NCBI GenBank assembly: GCA_024305405.1
Contig: JAKNDB010000068.1
Location: 9,843,501-9,907,500, forward strand
From: Dirofilaria immitis
Lineage: Eukaryota > Nematoda > Chromadorea > Rhabditida > Onchocercidae
Reading direction: 5' to 3'
Length of the DNA: 64,000 nucleotides
Shown: one piece after another, positions 12,179-23,841 of the stretch
Layout of the letters: each line of letters opens with the position of its first letter
How positions within the stretch are numbered: the stretch's first letter is position 1
Translations under genes and position numbers: made by a program
Notes under the pieces: model-generated
The model's database searches: none
What the model was told of the DNA's origin: nothing
Seen by the model: only the letters and a program-made list of their open reading frames with translations

Positions 12179-12988
12179 TTACGATCTCTTATTGATATAA
12201 TTCGAATTGGAACGTTTATGGAACGAAAAATAAAGCAATAATATATTAATGATGTAAATGGATACACAAACTACGCAAATGGTACGCAAGTAAATGAGAA
12301 CAAAAAATAGGTATATTGATAGAAAATTCACGAATACCGATAATATCTGCGATAGCTTCCTTGCCCAAGAACTGTGGATGAATTGTAATACGAATATAAA
12401 AGTATAAGTAAGACAACCATAAATTGGATTTTTCTGAAATAATTCCATTGATCATGAATACAAATATTCATTAGATGAAATATGTCAGAATCGGGATTCT
12501 AATTTTCATAAGTTCGATTTTATCATGTAAGTTGAAAAACAAACTCTCGTCATGTCTTATTATGAAGATACCTGTGTATTTTCATGCATATTTCTATCAG
12601 TATTCATATCGTTCACATTAATTTCTTACATTTAATCAGAATGAAAGATAGGTAGTCAAATTTTGTGTCATATTTTCAAATTTCCTATAAATCTACTAAA
12701 AGGTTGGCGCCTTTTATCTTTCCTAATGTGGAATGTTTATTGGCTTACTTGGGTTAATTTATGATCAGCCCCAAAAATGGCTGATGCAATTCCGAGACCT
12801 TCGGCAAATCGTGAACGAAAAGCCTTCGAGCAACTAATATAATAAGCTATATCACACAATGGCTGGTAATTGATGTTATTATCTAAATTGTGTTCTACAT
12901 AAAATGCGTAGAGCGATATAGCTAGGCCCATAAATGATACAGCGGCGCAGATATGATTCGAAGCCAGCGAATTTGATCCAATTGCCAT
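12179..12988 (-). CDS. vkor: VKOR-family vitamin K epoxide reductase-like protein
   Basis: VKOR enzymes are ER membrane oxidoreductases that reduce quinones and support disulfide formation. There are two exons on the minus strand (12988-12749 and 12433-12179) joined in phase 0, giving 164 residues against 163 in human VKORC1. The loop cysteines are conserved (LCDIAYYISCS), as is the redox centre CVVC in the last transmembrane helix. The human-like FAEGLG-type loop region and about four hydrophobic segments are also present. Where vertebrate VKORC1 has TYA after the redox centre, this protein reads SIYII. The start at 12988 is preceded by a TTATTTCTAG acceptor 13 bases upstream. It is head-to-head with the small membrane gene at 13491. 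Confidence 0.92.
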
Positions 12989-13490
12989 ATTATATTTCGG
13001 CCTAGAAATAAGACTGATGATTGAATAGTTTTTCAAACACTGAAATTTCGTATTTATACTATTTTATATAATCTTCAAATTCAACAGTCATTGGGTATAG
13101 AATTCCCAAATATTTAAGGTCTGGAATCTCTGACTTTTTATAATATTAACTGTAACCGATTTGGTCATCTATTATGCATTCAGTGAAGCATTGATAATTA
13201 AAACTTTTGTACGTAATGAAAACTAATATATGGAATTATTAAAACAAACAAAAATTCGCTACTTTCAAACTTGTTGATTGGATACCATGATATGGCGGTA
13301 GTCTAATCTAATCATTAAGAATAATTTCTAAGCACTTTTTTAATTCCATAGAAAAGCCATAATATCAACTATAAATATGACTAGTCACCGACTAGCGAAA
13401 TAGGCTCCTTCTGATTAAAAATAAACGAACCTAGCAGTAAAGTTGCCAATTACATTTCCATCGAAGGTGTTCATTTTGTGAAGCATTGTC
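12989..13490. promoter_or_regulatory. Divergent promoter region, VKOR / small membrane gene
   Basis: About 500 bases separate the two divergent starts. The likely VKOR trans-splice acceptor is at 13002-13004 on the minus strand. No conserved element was recognised in the rest. Confidence 0.4.
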
Positions 13491-14317
13491 ATGAGTTGGT
13501 CAGTTGTATTTCAGCGTGTTACTGCAACTACTGGTATTCTTGTAATTTTCGGTGGCATAGCTTTGGGTAAGTTTCCTAGCTGATCGACCAATTGCTAAGC
13601 AAATAAAAACATTGTTGTCGTGTTTTAAGGCCACAATAGTTACTGAATAATCTGTCTTTTATACCGTTTTCGATTCGATTGATTTTAGTTTACATCAATT
13701 TAGCGTGAAGTCCCTGTAGAATGAATGTTTTCGAAATTTGTCCATAACTGTAAGTTTAATGATGGATGATCATAATATCCGGCTATAGTTATTGTTATAT
13801 TCGTTTTTCAAATTGAAATTCATTTCCTACAATTGAATTTAGCTCTCTATTTTTTCCTAATTCAAATTTAACGAAAGAGATTCGAGATATAAATGGAAAG
13901 ATGTTGTAGTAAGTTTCTAATATTATTTTAATTCCTATTCTGTGGCCAATGGAAATTAATCACATATTTAAAACATACAAAAATTATAACTGAATATTGC
14001 TTAACGGTTCTACAACATATAACGCGAAATAATTTAGTAGTGCGGACGCTTTATCTCATTTCATATTTTTTGGATCTTATTTTCAGATGAAGTAGTCAGT
14101 TAGAAGAGGAATTATTAGAAGTTGAAATTCTATGCCAGTTATTTCACTAGCGAATTAAATTTGTTGAATTTAACTGCTAAGTTTCTTTCTAGGAGCATAC
14201 AAGCTGCGTCAATCAAGTGATTCGTTACGTGGACGTGGAATCTACTGGAGGAATCAGGAAATGGAAGATTTTGTACACTGTAAAGAGGAGAATTTGAAAC
14301 GAACAACTACGCCTTGA
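13491..14317 (+). CDS. Small single-pass membrane protein, function unknown
   Basis: Two exons (13491-13566 and 14193-14317) join in phase 1 to give 66 residues. A hydrophobic segment from about residue 13 to 27 (GILVIFGGIALGAYKL) follows a short basic-polar start. It is followed by a charged tail with WRNQEMEDF. Length and layout resemble small inner-mitochondrial-membrane or assembly proteins, but I do not recognise a family. Splice signals are good (G|GTAAGT and TTTCTTTCTAG), and an AATAAA lies about 55 bases past the stop. Confidence 0.7.
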
Positions 14318-16224
14318 TTCTATAAATACTAATTGCACTTTTTAATAGCCTTCTTTTCTGTTATGCGTGACAAATAAACAATTTTTTCTTCATTCAGAAA
14401 AAAACTTATCTTCAATAAAATTATTCTTTTGTATGTACACTACCTTTGTTTATTTAGGAATAAAAATGAGAGGGAAAATAAGTGCTAGAATCAAGCCATG
14501 CTTATCATCATTTAAATAGAAAATTTTTTATCGCCTGTAACTTGCTTCGGTTTATATATTAGAAATAATTGTGGATTTCTAAAAACGCAATTGCAATGTT
14601 GTATAAAATTTATAAAATCTCTCAAAAAGTGCAGTTTACAAATTTGTGTTAAAACAGAGTGCAAATGATATCACTTTTAATTTCATGATAGGTAAAACAA
14701 TAAGTATTAAATGAGCTGGGCATTTTTATAATGATAATATAAGAACTGGAAATACTAAATAGCATCGAAAGATAATGAAAACTGGTTCCGGAAGCACCAG
14801 GATGAGAACGTTTTGCATGTTAGCTTGGTAAATTCGAATTGAATTGGTATCATTTATTCGATATTAGTACTGCATGTATGCTGAAATGATTAGTTGTATT
14901 TCGGTGCGTAGTGTTGCAGTCGCTATCGCGCGAATGTTTGAGAAATACTGACAATAATAATAGGGAAAAGTTCGCTTTTTGAATTAGTTCGCATTAGTTA
15001 GAAATTAGCAAATTCTAACTATTGTAGATGTAGACTATTTATTTTTAGATTCTCTATACTGCCGCAAACTTAACGCATTTATTTATATGCTTATGAAATG
15101 TATTGCTTTGCTTTATCTCTCTTTTGCTAATGCATAATCTGATGGAAAATTCTCATTCCGCAAAGAGTTATTTATGCTTTACAAGAATTATTTGAGCATG
15201 ATTACTGCTTATTTTATGAATGTTGTCATATGCTAAAAATCTTATTTGATAACTGTAAACAAGGCAAGTTTTGTAAATAGTTCAAGGAATAAAGTGATCT
15301 TACAATGCTTGTGTTTATGCTTGCATCAAGACATGTTGAGCACACATATCGATGCATGCATCTACGCTCGATTATTATTAATCATCACTGATAACCGAAT
15401 ACATCACTTCTTCCATTGATAATTGCGCTGCTGATCAGTATTTTTCCCAAGGCATTATCATTTCAAATGTTATTCTTTCTTTGCAATAATCAATCAACAA
15501 TTTGTTTTCGGCGAATTTATCTTCAAAAATTGTTTCTTTTAAAACCTGGTTATATAATTATGAAAATAAAAATGATTAGTTTTGATATTAGCTGCATGAA
15601 ATATGCAGTTGATGTCAAGTAAAAGTCCACGACCATTTTAGATTGCTTCTGCTATTTTTTGAGTACGGATTTGAAACAGTACATCTAAAATCGCATTTGA
15701 GATGAACTAGATAAGTAAGCTGGATAAAAATAGGAATTGTAAATTTATGCAGAAGAGAATTCAAATTTTGGTGATTCGTGTTAACAAATTATTGTTTCAT
15801 CAAATGAAGATTTTTGATCTTTAATTGTGGAATGATTTTCAAATTCTTCGGATCTATACTAAAAATATTGATTTAGGAGATAGCATGTCGGTAAAATCCG
15901 AAGCGGAAGAATTTTTATAAAGTATGGCTAGCATTGATACATAGCAAAAGGCATATCCTAGCACTTTTGACTATCGAAATACATCATGTTGATATGATTT
16001 TTCATGTCTATTTTATTTTTCTTGATGTTGAAATCTTATTTTTCACTTCTATGGGAGAAGAATCTTTCGTTTTCTAGGAAAGAATCAAAAATTTGTTTTT
16101 ATTTGCTTGGAGGAAAGATAATGCATTTTTCTAAACATTTAATTTTTGTGGTCAAAAACTTTAAATCTTTGAAAAAAATGGAAGATAAGTTTCTTGAATT
16201 CAATTATGATTCATTTTAAAAGTA

Positions 16225-16458
16225 TCACCGTTTATTTATAGAACAGTAAATGTTAAAGATAATGTAGATAAGAAGGCCAAAGATTAGAAAGCTATGATAA
16301 TCTCTATTTTCGTTGAAGAAAACGGTGGTATCTGATGTGTCATGATATCGAAAAAATTTCATTACGCATTTACCAAGTAATGATGACATTGCTTTCATTA
16401 TCAGTAGCCCAAAATGTGATAGAAGAGTGGAATGATTCAAATTCACTAGTGGTGTCAT
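16225..16458 (-). CDS. Possible C-terminal exon with a membrane segment
   Basis: An open frame of 77 codons from an internal ATG at 16458 ends with a hydrophobic segment (SFLIFGLLIYIIF) and a short polar tail. The frame is open upstream to about 16539. Composition is more protein-like than most of the neighbourhood. No family is recognised and no upstream exon could be tied to it, so it may be chance. Confidence 0.2.
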   Translation of the reverse strand: MTPLVNLNHSTLLSHFGLLIMKAMSSLLGKCVMKFFRYHDTSDTTVFFNENRDYHSFLIFGLLIYIIFNIYCSINKR

Positions 16459-17394
16459 GAGATAAAAATAGTCGATCGACGTATCTAAAATGGAAGCATG
16501 TGGTATAAAATACCAATAGAAATCAATTAATGGTGGCAATATTCAAATCGGTCTTTTAATTTCGAAAATTAATGAATAATCAATAATTGTTCTTGATACC
16601 AATTTGAAGGGCACGCTGAAATGATTAGGTTGAATGCAAAAATTAAAATTATTTTTAGAATAAAGTTTATAACTTTTATCAGAAAAAATTAATGCAAATG
16701 AGAATGAATAAAATTCTATGCTTGATGTGGTTGAAGCACCGTATTCTTATTTTACTAAAATGAATCATTAAGTTTAAAGTACCTTAACGAATGAATGTTG
16801 ATCTCAAATTTTTGTAGTTGCTTATGAACGAAGTGTGACGAATACGGAATATATGATCACATTTGAAATGATTCCAATTCCAACTCAACTGAGGTTCTCA
16901 GCTTCAGTCGAACGATAAAGGATTGGGGAATGAGTTGTGTTGTGACTGAATGAAATACTATTTTAAAAAAATTGAAGAATCAGTGCGAAATATGCAAAAT
17001 TACATTTTTATTATTTTCGCTCGTCCAGCAATTTCTATTGTTACTGTTATACACAGTTCTTTAGGACATTACCAAAAATAATGACTGGAAGGAATTAAAT
17101 AAGAAAAAATTGATTTATAAACATCCGTTGTATATTGAATATTCGATTTATTCAACAATGTTATTGATTTGGTTTAGAAGTGATTTTTGATTATTTTTTA
17201 ATAGTGATTAATTACTGATAAGCAATCATGGCTGCAATAGTGATGCTTCGTAATTTTGCTATACTAAAGGAAAATTACCAAGTTTAAAAAGATTATTAAG
17301 AAGATTTCCTCCAAGATTTGTGAAAAATTAATTCAAATCTAAAAATACAATTCATATTATTGCAAATTGTTCTAACATTGAAATCCCGGAATTA

Positions 17395-17676
17395 ATGGAT
17401 TTTACAGAATTAAATTATAGAAGCTTTGAAACAACAACTCAGGCAAAATCTATAATTCAAAAATCGACCAAATTTCAAACTGATATATCAATTCAGAAAA
17501 TCTCGGCGACAAATATTCAGGTTAATTTTGTTTTAAACGGAAGTAAACAATTCATTAAGCTAATTAGAAAAGCTTTTTCTAAGACACTAACTAGAAAAAA
17601 AAGCAAAAAAGATATAAAATTTATCAAACAATTCCAGTTTCCAAAATGGAAAGACCGCATTCTCTTTCCATTTTAA
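17395..17676 (+). CDS. Orphan ORF, lysine-rich, 93 codons
   Basis: ATG to stop with no intron, rich in Lys, Ser, Thr and Phe, with a basic cluster (TRKKSKKDIK). No signal peptide or family match is seen, and no clear acceptor precedes it. It could be a short gene or chance in AT-rich DNA. Confidence 0.2.
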   Translation: MDFTELNYRSFETTTQAKSIIQKSTKFQTDISIQKISATNIQVNFVLNGSKQFIKLIRKAFSKTLTRKKSKKDIKFIKQFQFPKWKDRILFPF

Positions 17677-17769
17677 GTAAATCTGAATACATGTTTTAAG
17701 TAATATTTTTTAAGTAATAGTTAACAAATTTTATCGACGAGAAATTTGTTTGTTTATGTAACTTATAAA

Positions 17770-17964
17770 TCAACTCTTATTTCGTTGAACTCTTGAAAGC
17801 ATTTTCTGATTCTGCCCGTTGTGCGATGCAATATGCTGATTCTCTTCAAAACTCTCACTTCTTCTGCAAAACTTTTTGGGCCACAATTGTACTATAAGTT
17901 TAAATAGCTGTAGGTCAAATACGTTATTAATACTACGAGTTGCCTCTGATGTCTTACGATTCAT
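17770..17964 (-). CDS. Orphan ORF, 64 codons, minus strand
   Basis: ATG at 17964, stop at 17770. Composition is balanced and polar for this region. Not recognised. It could be a first exon spliced onward, but no partner exon was established. Confidence 0.2.
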   Translation of the reverse strand: MNRKTSEATRSINNVFDLQLFKLIVQLWPKKFCRRSESFEENQHIASHNGQNQKMLSRVQRNKS

Positions 17965-18214
17965 CTTTATTTTCTGTCTGACAATATTTTCTTAATTTAA
18001 TCAACAGTTAATAGAATGAGCATTCAAATGATATATGATACAAAGACATTATTTACGAAATATATTCCAATATCGAATAACAAATTGAAAAATACAAAAA
18101 TCGTAATTCATTCATCAACCAATAAATTACAATTGATTTAACTTTTGATTTTTCATAATTCGATAAGAAATAGTAAAGCAAGAGTAAATAAATACTTCAT
18201 TAGAAGAACCATTA

Positions 18215-18504
18215 TCATTGTTTAGAAATTTGTATTTCAACTTCACTTATTGTATCGGATGAAAGTTTGACAACAATTTTGCGGAATAAAATAGCAATGA
18301 AAGACATGAAACTGAATAAATGTAAGATGTTGGATAAATAGTAATAAAAATGTACAGGTTTATTAGCATAAATATTATTTACAATAACTGCAGAAGTTGA
18401 AGGAAAGGCTTCAGATATTTTTTCTTCGCAAATATTATGTTTCGCGGAGACGTGAAGATTTATATTTAATTGACCAACTGATAAAACAATTTTATGTGAA
18501 ATGT
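18215..18504 (-). CDS. Possible last exon of a minus-strand membrane protein
   Basis: A good CTTTTGTAG acceptor on the minus strand opens a phase-1 frame of about 96 codons ending in TGA at 18215. It contains two cysteines, a polar domain and one hydrophobic helix near its C-terminal third (HLFSFMSFIAILF), then a short acidic tail. This looks like the ectodomain end, membrane anchor and tail of a type I membrane protein. Upstream exons were not found. Confidence 0.3.
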
Positions 18505-18736
18505 CCAAACATTCTACAAAAGCACTTGATAAATGTTGTACAGAATAAACAGTAATTTATCAAATTCTTTTTATGAGAATGTTTTATGAAAATGTAACTT
18601 TCCTTACTATAATACATTTCTAAATAAGTACTTAAATTCAATTTAACGTGCACGGAGATGTAGTGAAACGAATAACTGAATAAATTGAAGTAAAATTAAG
18701 TCGAAGTTTTAGAAAATCTTACGCTATAGTCCTACA

Positions 18737-21700
18737 ATGAACAGCTTACCATTCTTAACAGATGGCACCCATCCTACTTGGATTATCAAACGTCATCCAA
18801 TTCAAAACGATGATACGACGAATAGTACTGGTAGTTTTCAAATAAATTTTTAAAATATATATGTAAGATAAATACAAGATTAAAATAATGACTGATTTCA
18901 AATAGATTCAGAAGTTTTTAGCAGATAAAAGTAGCCGACTTTAATTATGATGATAATAGAGATCAACTTATCAAGATTTCACGGTCTATAGCATTGTATT
19001 ATGAGATTGATTATTATGTATCTCTTAGGACTTCTCTGTTTTTCATGAAGTTTTGGAGGAGGATTTCCATTTCATCAAAATAAATCCATAAATATATTTA
19101 ACAGAAATACCTATTTAGAATCAAAACTCGAAATATCGAAATCAGTAAGGATTGAAAATTGGATAATAGCAAATGTTAAGCGCGTGGAAGCGAATCGAAA
19201 ATTGTCGCAACAACAAGTTCCTTATAAATTATCTGCGGCATCTACTACCTTCAGTAAAGCTTTTCTTTAAGTACGACGAATAAGATTAGCAAACTTCCCA
19301 TGAAATATTTCATTTGTATAAATATCTCGAGAAAAACCATTGGTTTTTCTTATAGGTCTTGTAAAGCTTTACATACTTTTTACTTAAAAATAAGAAATCA
19401 ATCAATAATATATTCTTCAGTCATAGATTGCTCTATAAGACTTGCTGAAGAGCCGAGCTGGAAATGATAAAAACCTTTGATAACAATAAAAGTAGAGCTA
19501 TAATGCAGCCAGTTACAGACAGTTAAGTATCTGCTATCATAATAATGTTAATCGATCGAGTAATATAAAGTAGTTTGCATTTTGTGATTTCAATACTTCG
19601 CAATTTTTACTGCGATTACGTTCTTTATGAAAAATAATCTCTAATTTCATTTGGCAGAGATTGTAGTGTTGCTTTACAGTTGTGAAAAAAAGTGCTAAAT
19701 ATTTGAAATTAGCCTTAAATATCAAATTTTAAAATCAATAAATGGAAATTAATGACATTTACTTTTTTCTTGTGTCCTTAGTTAACCAATAGTTAACCTA
19801 AGTTTCACTGATTTTGCAGAAGAAACAATTAAGGAATATGAGCGAATAATTGGAATGCTGCAGCAACAAGTTCAAAATGCAAGTTCTTGCAATGAAAATG
19901 CAGCGAAAATGATGGTCAAGCACGGGATTTCTTCGTTAAGTGGTATTTATCATACGTATAATTTCAAAATTCTGTTTACAGGATGGTTTCCAAATTCAAA
20001 ATAGATTCCATTAAGCGACTGGTCATAGTGAAAGTCTAGATTGGAGAGTTTTGAAAAATGAAAAAGGAAAAAGGTCGATGAGGAGTAAGGGGTGTGCAAA
20101 TGATAAGTAAAGAATGAGGGTCTCCTCATGGACAGTATTTTTTGAAAATTGTTCACAATCAACAAATAAAAATATCAAATTATTTATCATCATTATCTTT
20201 TATCAAACTATTCTTTTCTATCTATCCTTTAGACCATATAAAATTTGCGGCTGGTACTACTTTTATTTTAGTTCTTCAAAATCAAATAAATCTAATTCAG
20301 TTAGTAGTGACCTTTAGAAAGACTAATAATAATACAAATTTCAATTCATTTTATTTGATAATTTCTTTATTGTCTTGGTATGGTGCCTATAGAGTCTGCT
20401 ATTATGGGATCAAAAGAGCGATATATAAATGAACTATTACGATTGGCAACGAGAATTCAGGCACTAGAAGGGAATATAAATGATCTCGGGATTTCAGGGC
20501 TTCAAGTGAAGTTATGAAGTTGAAAGTGCACAAAGCAATATTTAATGTGTTGCTCTTAATCCTATCTCTTGAATAGATTTACAATTCAATCATCCATTAT
20601 TATTAATACATTAGAAGCCTTTATGATAAGTTTAAAATAAAAAATCATCGAATGGAAATGGATAATTCGAAACTTTTTACGATATGCAGATTAATTCATC
20701 TTTTCCAATGATTTGCTAAAGGATAAAATTTATTTAAAACCACTGAAATATGAAACATTTTTTTAGAATTATTTCTTATTCAGATTTAAATAAGACAATT
20801 AAGATGGAGCTTCTTGATCAAAGCTATCTTGGTACTGTCTAAAACAACTTTTTGATTGCAGTATACTTAATAAATTTTTTAAGACAAAACACCAGAAAAG
20901 TCCATGCAAGCGGCCAAAGAACAACAGGAACAGGTGAAAACAAGAACGATTCTAGATTTAGAATATTTGAAATATCGGAATGGATCAGATGAACGAAAAA
21001 GTTTTAAACGAATAGCGCAAGTACATAGAAGGAAAAACCAGTGTGATGGCCATATTCGGGAAGGAGTGGTTACTAATGAGCAAAGAAGCTCTCGTAAGTA
21101 TTTCTTTCTAAAGTTTGCATAGAAGCAGATTGGATGGTTTTCAAAAGTTAAAAAGCTGAAGGTTGTGGACTAGACTATGCTCTATGTTTATGTCTAGTAT
21201 AATGCATAGCATGTTTTATAATGAAGTGCTCATTTAATCCCTCAATTTTGCATAATTTCTTATAAAGTATCTTATGAGTTTAGTTTTTTTAAACTTTACT
21301 CTATATTAATAATGAATAGTATTGGATTATGAGCACCAGTAAGAACAAACAGGAAAAACGAGATCTCATAAGTTTTAATTGACTAAATCCTATAAGAAAT
21401 TTTAAAAACATGAGATAATGAATTATTCTTTCAAACTATTAAAAATATAGCACATTCAAAGCCAAGTACCATTAACTTGTCATAAAATTTCGCTATAGCA
21501 CTTTGGGCTTAGGACGATTTAAAACAATCTCGACATATAGTAGTCTTTTCATTTTATTTCAATTCATTGGAAAAGCACGAAACTTCCATTTAATATAATT
21601 GATAGGTGAAGTTTGATGAAGTCCTGGCTTCTATTAAGGTAAAGTTAATTTATGCAAGCTATAAAGAAATGAATAGAATGTTGCGAAAGCAAGCAGTCAT

Positions 21701-23841
21701 ATATAATTGCTGAATTGCGCAACTGTTGTCAACAACAAATTATCATTTAATTCATTTCTTTTTCATTTATTCACTTACCGCTTCCATAAGTCAAAGTAGC
21801 TTTTTCAAAAATACTATTTCTATTATAACATATCATCAAAATCATAATCATCATAAGTGAATTATCATTAAGTGATTACCAAATTTCAGAAATTCATACA
21901 AATAGGAAAGAGATTAAAAATGTGCCTCGGGAATTTTCTGTCAAAAAGCACTTACCCTAATATTGTTAAGGGAAGGCTTATCTCAATTTCTCTTTTAAAC
22001 ATCACGGAAACAATTTTACTCAACTGGCTGAAATTATTTTTTTTTGAACAAATTTAATTTTTCTTTATCAATCCTCTGAGCAACTATACTTTTCGAATGC
22101 TTTTCAAACGATATGAACTTTTTTCCACGGATTTCACTCAACTTTTTTACCGGTTGAACGAGAATACAAATTCGCAATTAAAAAATTTTTTTACATACTA
22201 AGCAATATTCTCCATTTTTTAACTTTTTTTTATTGTCCATTACATTTTTCATTTTCCAATTTATAAACAAATGAATCCTTTGAAAAATGAAATGCTTAGA
22301 TGAGTATTAAATTTGACAAGAAAAATGGTTTTGATCAGATACAGCCAGATTTTTCTAGTTAGAGTAAATTCAGCGAATGATCACTTAGATCGAATATGGT
22401 TGTCAAGACCGAATGTTTGAAATAGTTCCAGAAAGATGTAGACTAGATTTCTTTGGATTCTATCCGCCAAATGTCCAGATATTCCACAAAAGAACGATAA
22501 TAAATAATATCTTCAAGTCAGAGTTAGTGAAGGAAAAGCAAATGGGATATGTCCTGTAAGAAAATGGGAATATATTAATTAATTGTTAATCAGAATTAAT
22601 TTTTTAATACTATCTATTGGCAGAAATAATATTATAATTTAATTTGAAATATTCGCTGAATTGAATCAAATAAATGAGCGATGGATTTCAAAGAATCGCT
22701 GAATGTTCAGGTAACAGTAGATTTGATTGTAATTCTGTAAGTTTTGAAGAAGATCATAATTTCTTTATAAATTTAATTACTTTATTAGAGCAAAAATGCA
22801 AATAATGAAGTAGCCTAATTTTTATGATCTGTTACATTCTTGCAATCTCACAGTGATTTTATAATACATTGAAAGTGAACAAGAACAGCGATCTGTGATA
22901 GAAATGGCAATGATTTATGATAGATATGTTATATAGTGCACAATCAAAAACATTCAAAAAATTTCACCGAATTTTCACCAAATTTCCCCATAAATCCTTT
23001 TATACTTCTATCAGTTATCTGCCTTGTTTAGATAACATATTTCGAGTTATCAGAAAATGAATAAAAGCAATCATGCTGATGATTAGTTTTTATAATGCGA
23101 AATAGTTAATAGCTTAGATGATGATGGCTGATATAATTACTCTCATATTCTAGAATATTTTTATTTTGAAAAATCCTTCACTCATATTTTTGTCCTTATT
23201 CTCACCACTTCAATTACAATGTAAAAAGATTTTCAATTTCGAAATGTTTTCCAAAATAACTGTAAACGAAGAAAATATCAGTGAGAAGACTATTTTAAAA
23301 TACTTAAAAACATACCTAAAAAGTAGGAAAACTACAAAATGTGATTTGTCAAAAATACATTCCATAAATTCGTTAACTTGATTTAATATTAAAAGTTATT
23401 ATACACGATGAAAATAGACTGAAAGGACTTTTCTGACTGAAAACTGAAAATAATTTTTTTGAATCAGTGGAAGAATTTCAGACAACAGAGGAAGCTACCA
23501 GTATTCCGTAAAACAATTTGTAACAACATCTAAGAGCGCTTCAGAAGTCATTTTAAAACAGATCTTGATGGAAAAAACAGTTGAAAACAGCAATACTACC
23601 GAAGAACTTCCGTTGCAGAAAACTTATGATACAGGTAAAGGGTAGAGTTGCAGCTTAACATGGTAGCAGCGTGAAAGTAATAGCATAATTATTATGGTAT
23701 GGGAATTTAAATAAAAAAATGTGATTAGCTTGTTTTGCAGAAATCTAAAAGAAAATAGAAAATGATAGACTAATTAATGTCGCAGTGAACTTTTGTTCAG
23801 AATATTCTGCTGCCAGTAATAAAGACGATATTGAGAAATAG
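18737..23841 (+). CDS. Unrecognised coiled-coil-like protein with phase-1 exons
   Basis: The proposed exons are 18737-18830, 19820-19942, 20784-20831, 20884-21093, 23482-23634 and 23801-23841. All internal boundaries are phase 1 and the sum is 669 bases (222 residues). The protein is hydrophilic, with heptad-like stretches (EETIKEYERIIGMLQQQV, KEQQEQVKTRTILDL). A further exon at 20393-20517 also enters in phase 1 but reaches its own stop (KERYINELLRLATRIQAL). It would act as an alternative last exon, giving a 113-residue form. Acceptors at 19819, 20392 and 23800 are strong; those at 20783 and 20883 are weaker. I know no family for it, and individual exons may be wrong. Confidence 0.4.

Larger units (their letters stand above)
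14318..18736. other. Gene-poor AT-rich stretch
   Basis: No recognisable gene. Three or four open stretches with some coding character (listed separately) lie at 16225-16458 (-), 17395-17676 (+), 17770-17964 (-) and 18215-18504 (-). The remainder appears to be unstructured AT-rich sequence. Confidence 0.5.
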
